Source: DASYHQ01 sp038223165
GTDB taxonomy: Bacteria; Planctomycetota; Phycisphaerae; Tepidisphaerales; Tepidisphaeraceae
Assembly (NCBI GenBank): GCA_038223165.1
Contig: JBBRHE010000022.1
Span: 1 to 26,745, forward strand
Length of the DNA stretch: 26,745 bases
Reading direction: 5' to 3'
Shown here: positions 25,574 to 26,745 of the stretch, piece after piece
How positions within the stretch are numbered: the first letter of the stretch is position 1
Layout of the letters: the number at the start of each line of letters is the position of its first letter
Made by a program: the position numbers and the translations under genes
Notes under the pieces: model-generated
What the model saw: the letters and a program-made list of their open reading frames with translations, nothing else
Databases searched by the model: none
What the model was told of the DNA's origin: nothing

Positions 25574-25905
25574 GTCCATCGCTCCCGAAAACGCGGAACC
25601 CAGTCTATCCGCGCCGCGGGGTTGTACCGCAATCAGGGCATCGCGACAAAGAAAGATCGGACGATCACGGCCGAGCCGAGCATGGGGAGGGTCCGGATAT
25701 ACCGCCGGACGCAGAAAGCGGAACCGGTCCATACCTCCGATAACTGTCCCTGTCCCCTGCCCCGTTATCCTGTCCCCATTTCCTCCCCCGCCGCTGACCG
25801 CCTCACAGTTATCGCCCGCGCCCCCCGCCCCAGCCTCAAAAACCGTGTTCCGCCTCCCCACCTGCCCCGGCCCCCCGATCGGCGCTGCCCAAATTCAACC
25901 CGGTC
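25574..25905. other. Intergenic stretch with C-rich microrepeats
   Basis: About 330 bp lie between the ROK kinase start and the integrase remnant. I see no gene. Near 25745-25785 the plus strand repeats CTGTCCC/CTGCCCC-type units between two TTATC words (minus strand GGGGACAG). From memory, GGGGACAG-containing repeats occur between genes in several bacteria. Past 25790 the sequence is C-rich and probably includes the decayed 3' side of the integrase. Confidence 0.4.
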
Positions 25906-26242
25906 AACCGTGGGCAGCCGCTTGGGCCGCGTGGATCGCAGCAGAACAAACTTTCCCAGGTGGTTCTGCGGGATAGCATCCTCCAACACGTGCTTGTAAA
26001 GAAACACCAGGGCGTTGAGACACTGATTCTGCGATGAGGCCGACAGGTGTCGTTCGCCCACCAGGTAAATTCGAGTACGCCTCGACGTCGGCCGTTCCCA
26101 GTTCCGTTGGATGCCGCCAATGCCCGTCTCGACGCTGAATGAACCGCAAATACGCATTCACCCACCCGCCGTACGCATCGACGGTCGTCTTCGCCATCCC
26201 CTTCCGCCGACAAACCAGCGCGAGTTGTTGGAGGAGTTTCAT
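25906..26242 (-). pseudogene. Integron-type tyrosine recombinase, N-terminal remnant with frameshift
   Basis: From the ATG at 26242 the frame gives MKLLQQLALVCRRKGMAKTT, then VDAYGGWVNAYLRFIQRR and HPTELGTADVEAYSN. This is the SAM-like core-binding domain of integron integrases and their relatives. At about 26067-26071 (plus-strand TAAATT) the frame shifts by one base. The match continues in the next frame as YLVGERHLSASSQNQCLNAL, VFLYKHVLEDAIPQNHLGKF and RSTRPKRLPTV, ending near 25906. Removing one base from the AAATT run restores a continuous reading. The catalytic domain with the R-H-R-Y residues is absent, so the gene is both frameshifted and truncated and cannot be active. Identity rests on the characteristic SASSQNQCLNALVFLY and RPKRLP motifs. 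Confidence 0.75.
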
Positions 26243-26418
26243 GGCCCACACATATACCTAACAACAGATTGGCGCGTCAACAAAAATCCAATGAATTGAC
26301 AGCGTCTCCGGCGGGAACGACGATAAACTCGACCGCGTCATGCTATGTGGCAGCGCCGGTCAGGATAATAGTAGTTCGGCCGCAGAGGGCGTCGACGACA
26401 ACTTGAGATCAAATTGCC
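26243..26418. other. Intergenic region between the integrase remnant and the VOC gene
   Basis: This 176-bp divergent gap contains ACCTAAC at 26256-26262 (GTTAGGT on the other strand, matching the GTTRRRY core). It also contains a perfect TTGACA at 26296-26301, followed by GATAAA at 26322-26327 with a suboptimal 20-bp spacing. No second core site and no attC-like palindrome are visible. Confidence 0.35.
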
Positions 26419-26745
26419 ATGCAAATCCACTACCTCGAAATCGTGACCAAGGAGGTCGATGCGGTGTGCGCCGCATACGCCGCAGCGAATGGGGTGCAGT
26501 TCGGTGAGCCGGTCGCCGGGCTCGGCAACGCACGGACGGCCGCATTTCCGGGCGGCGGGCTCGTGGGGGTTCGGGCACCCTTGCGCGAAACTGAGCAGCC
26601 GGTGGTGCGGCCGTACTGGCTGGTGGATGACATCGCAGCGGCCGTCGCCGCGGCGGTGAGGGCCGGCGGCGAGATCGCCATTCCGCCGATGGAAATCCCC
26701 GGCCACGGCACCTTCGCCATCTACCTTCAGGGCGGCATCGACCAC
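26419..26745 (+). CDS. VOC (glyoxalase-like) domain protein, 3' end missing
   Basis: A plus-strand frame starts at the ATG at 26419 and remains open to the right edge (109 residues). It begins MQIHYLEIVTKEVDAVCAAY. The middle has FPGGGLVGVRAPLRETEQPV and RPYWLVDDIAAAVAAAVRAG, and the visible end is MEIPGHGTFAIYLQGGID. This is the beta-alpha-beta-beta-beta layout of the vicinal oxygen chelate fold, with the second module's VDDI...A...GG pattern. Such proteins range from glyoxalases and dioxygenases to resistance proteins. The substrate cannot be told. The ATG lacks a strong ribosome-binding site. It is divergent from the integrase remnant. Confidence 0.8.
   Translation, partial: MQIHYLEIVTKEVDAVCAAYAAANGVQFGEPVAGLGNARTAAFPGGGLVGVRAPLRETEQPVVRPYWLVDDIAAAVAAAVRAGGEIAIPPMEIPGHGTFAIYLQGGIDH

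Noticed and set aside
26256..26262. attI/attC recombination site
   Set aside because: A single 7-bp core match is expected by chance. There is no paired core or palindrome, and the orientation does not fit.

Overview
The window is GC-rich, gene-dense bacterial DNA with no rRNA, tRNA or CRISPR array that I can see. It most resembles a planctomycete of the Phycisphaerae type (Tepidisphaera/Humisphaera-like). This is an inference from gene content: GH172 (DUF2961), GH63-like and truncated GH116 sugar genes beside a Gfo/Idh/MocA oxidoreductase, large unassigned secreted proteins, dispersed intergenic hairpins, and weak or absent Shine-Dalgarno sites. I could run no database search.

Left part (1-9 kb). 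A minus-strand block reads ffh (signal recognition particle GTPase), an antitoxin/PIN-toxin pair, recX, and bpt (a leucyl-tRNA-protein transferase cut by the left edge). A short hypothetical gene, hisI and a KtrB/TrkH-type potassium transporter follow on the plus strand. A second minus-strand block holds ruvC, ruvA, the fluoride channel gene crcB and ruvB, so the Holliday-junction genes carry crcB between ruvA and ruvB.

Middle (9-18.5 kb). A large secreted protein of unknown function and an orphan hybrid histidine kinase with three PAS domains precede a small carbohydrate locus. In that locus an AraC regulator is divergent from a GH172 hydrolase, which is followed by a 5' remnant of a GH116 gene and a Gfo/Idh/MocA oxidoreductase. 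Next come a decayed reading frame and a glycine-rich exported Spy-like protein.

Right part (18.5-26.7 kb). A Pat-type fusion (ADP-forming acyl-CoA synthetase plus GNAT) is followed by a 364-bp gene-poor island with a good promoter and a helically phased GTCGKTTY array. Then come a GH63-like glucosidase and a ROK sugar kinase on the minus strand, a frameshifted and truncated integron-type integrase remnant, and a VOC-fold gene running off the right edge.

Most of the window is housekeeping or sugar metabolism. The features least explained by known genes are the 21.4-21.8 kb island, two intergenic inverted-repeat elements (3930-4007 and 5867-5970), the near-leaderless ffh promoter, and the gene remnants (GH116, integrase, and the frame at 17253-17648).
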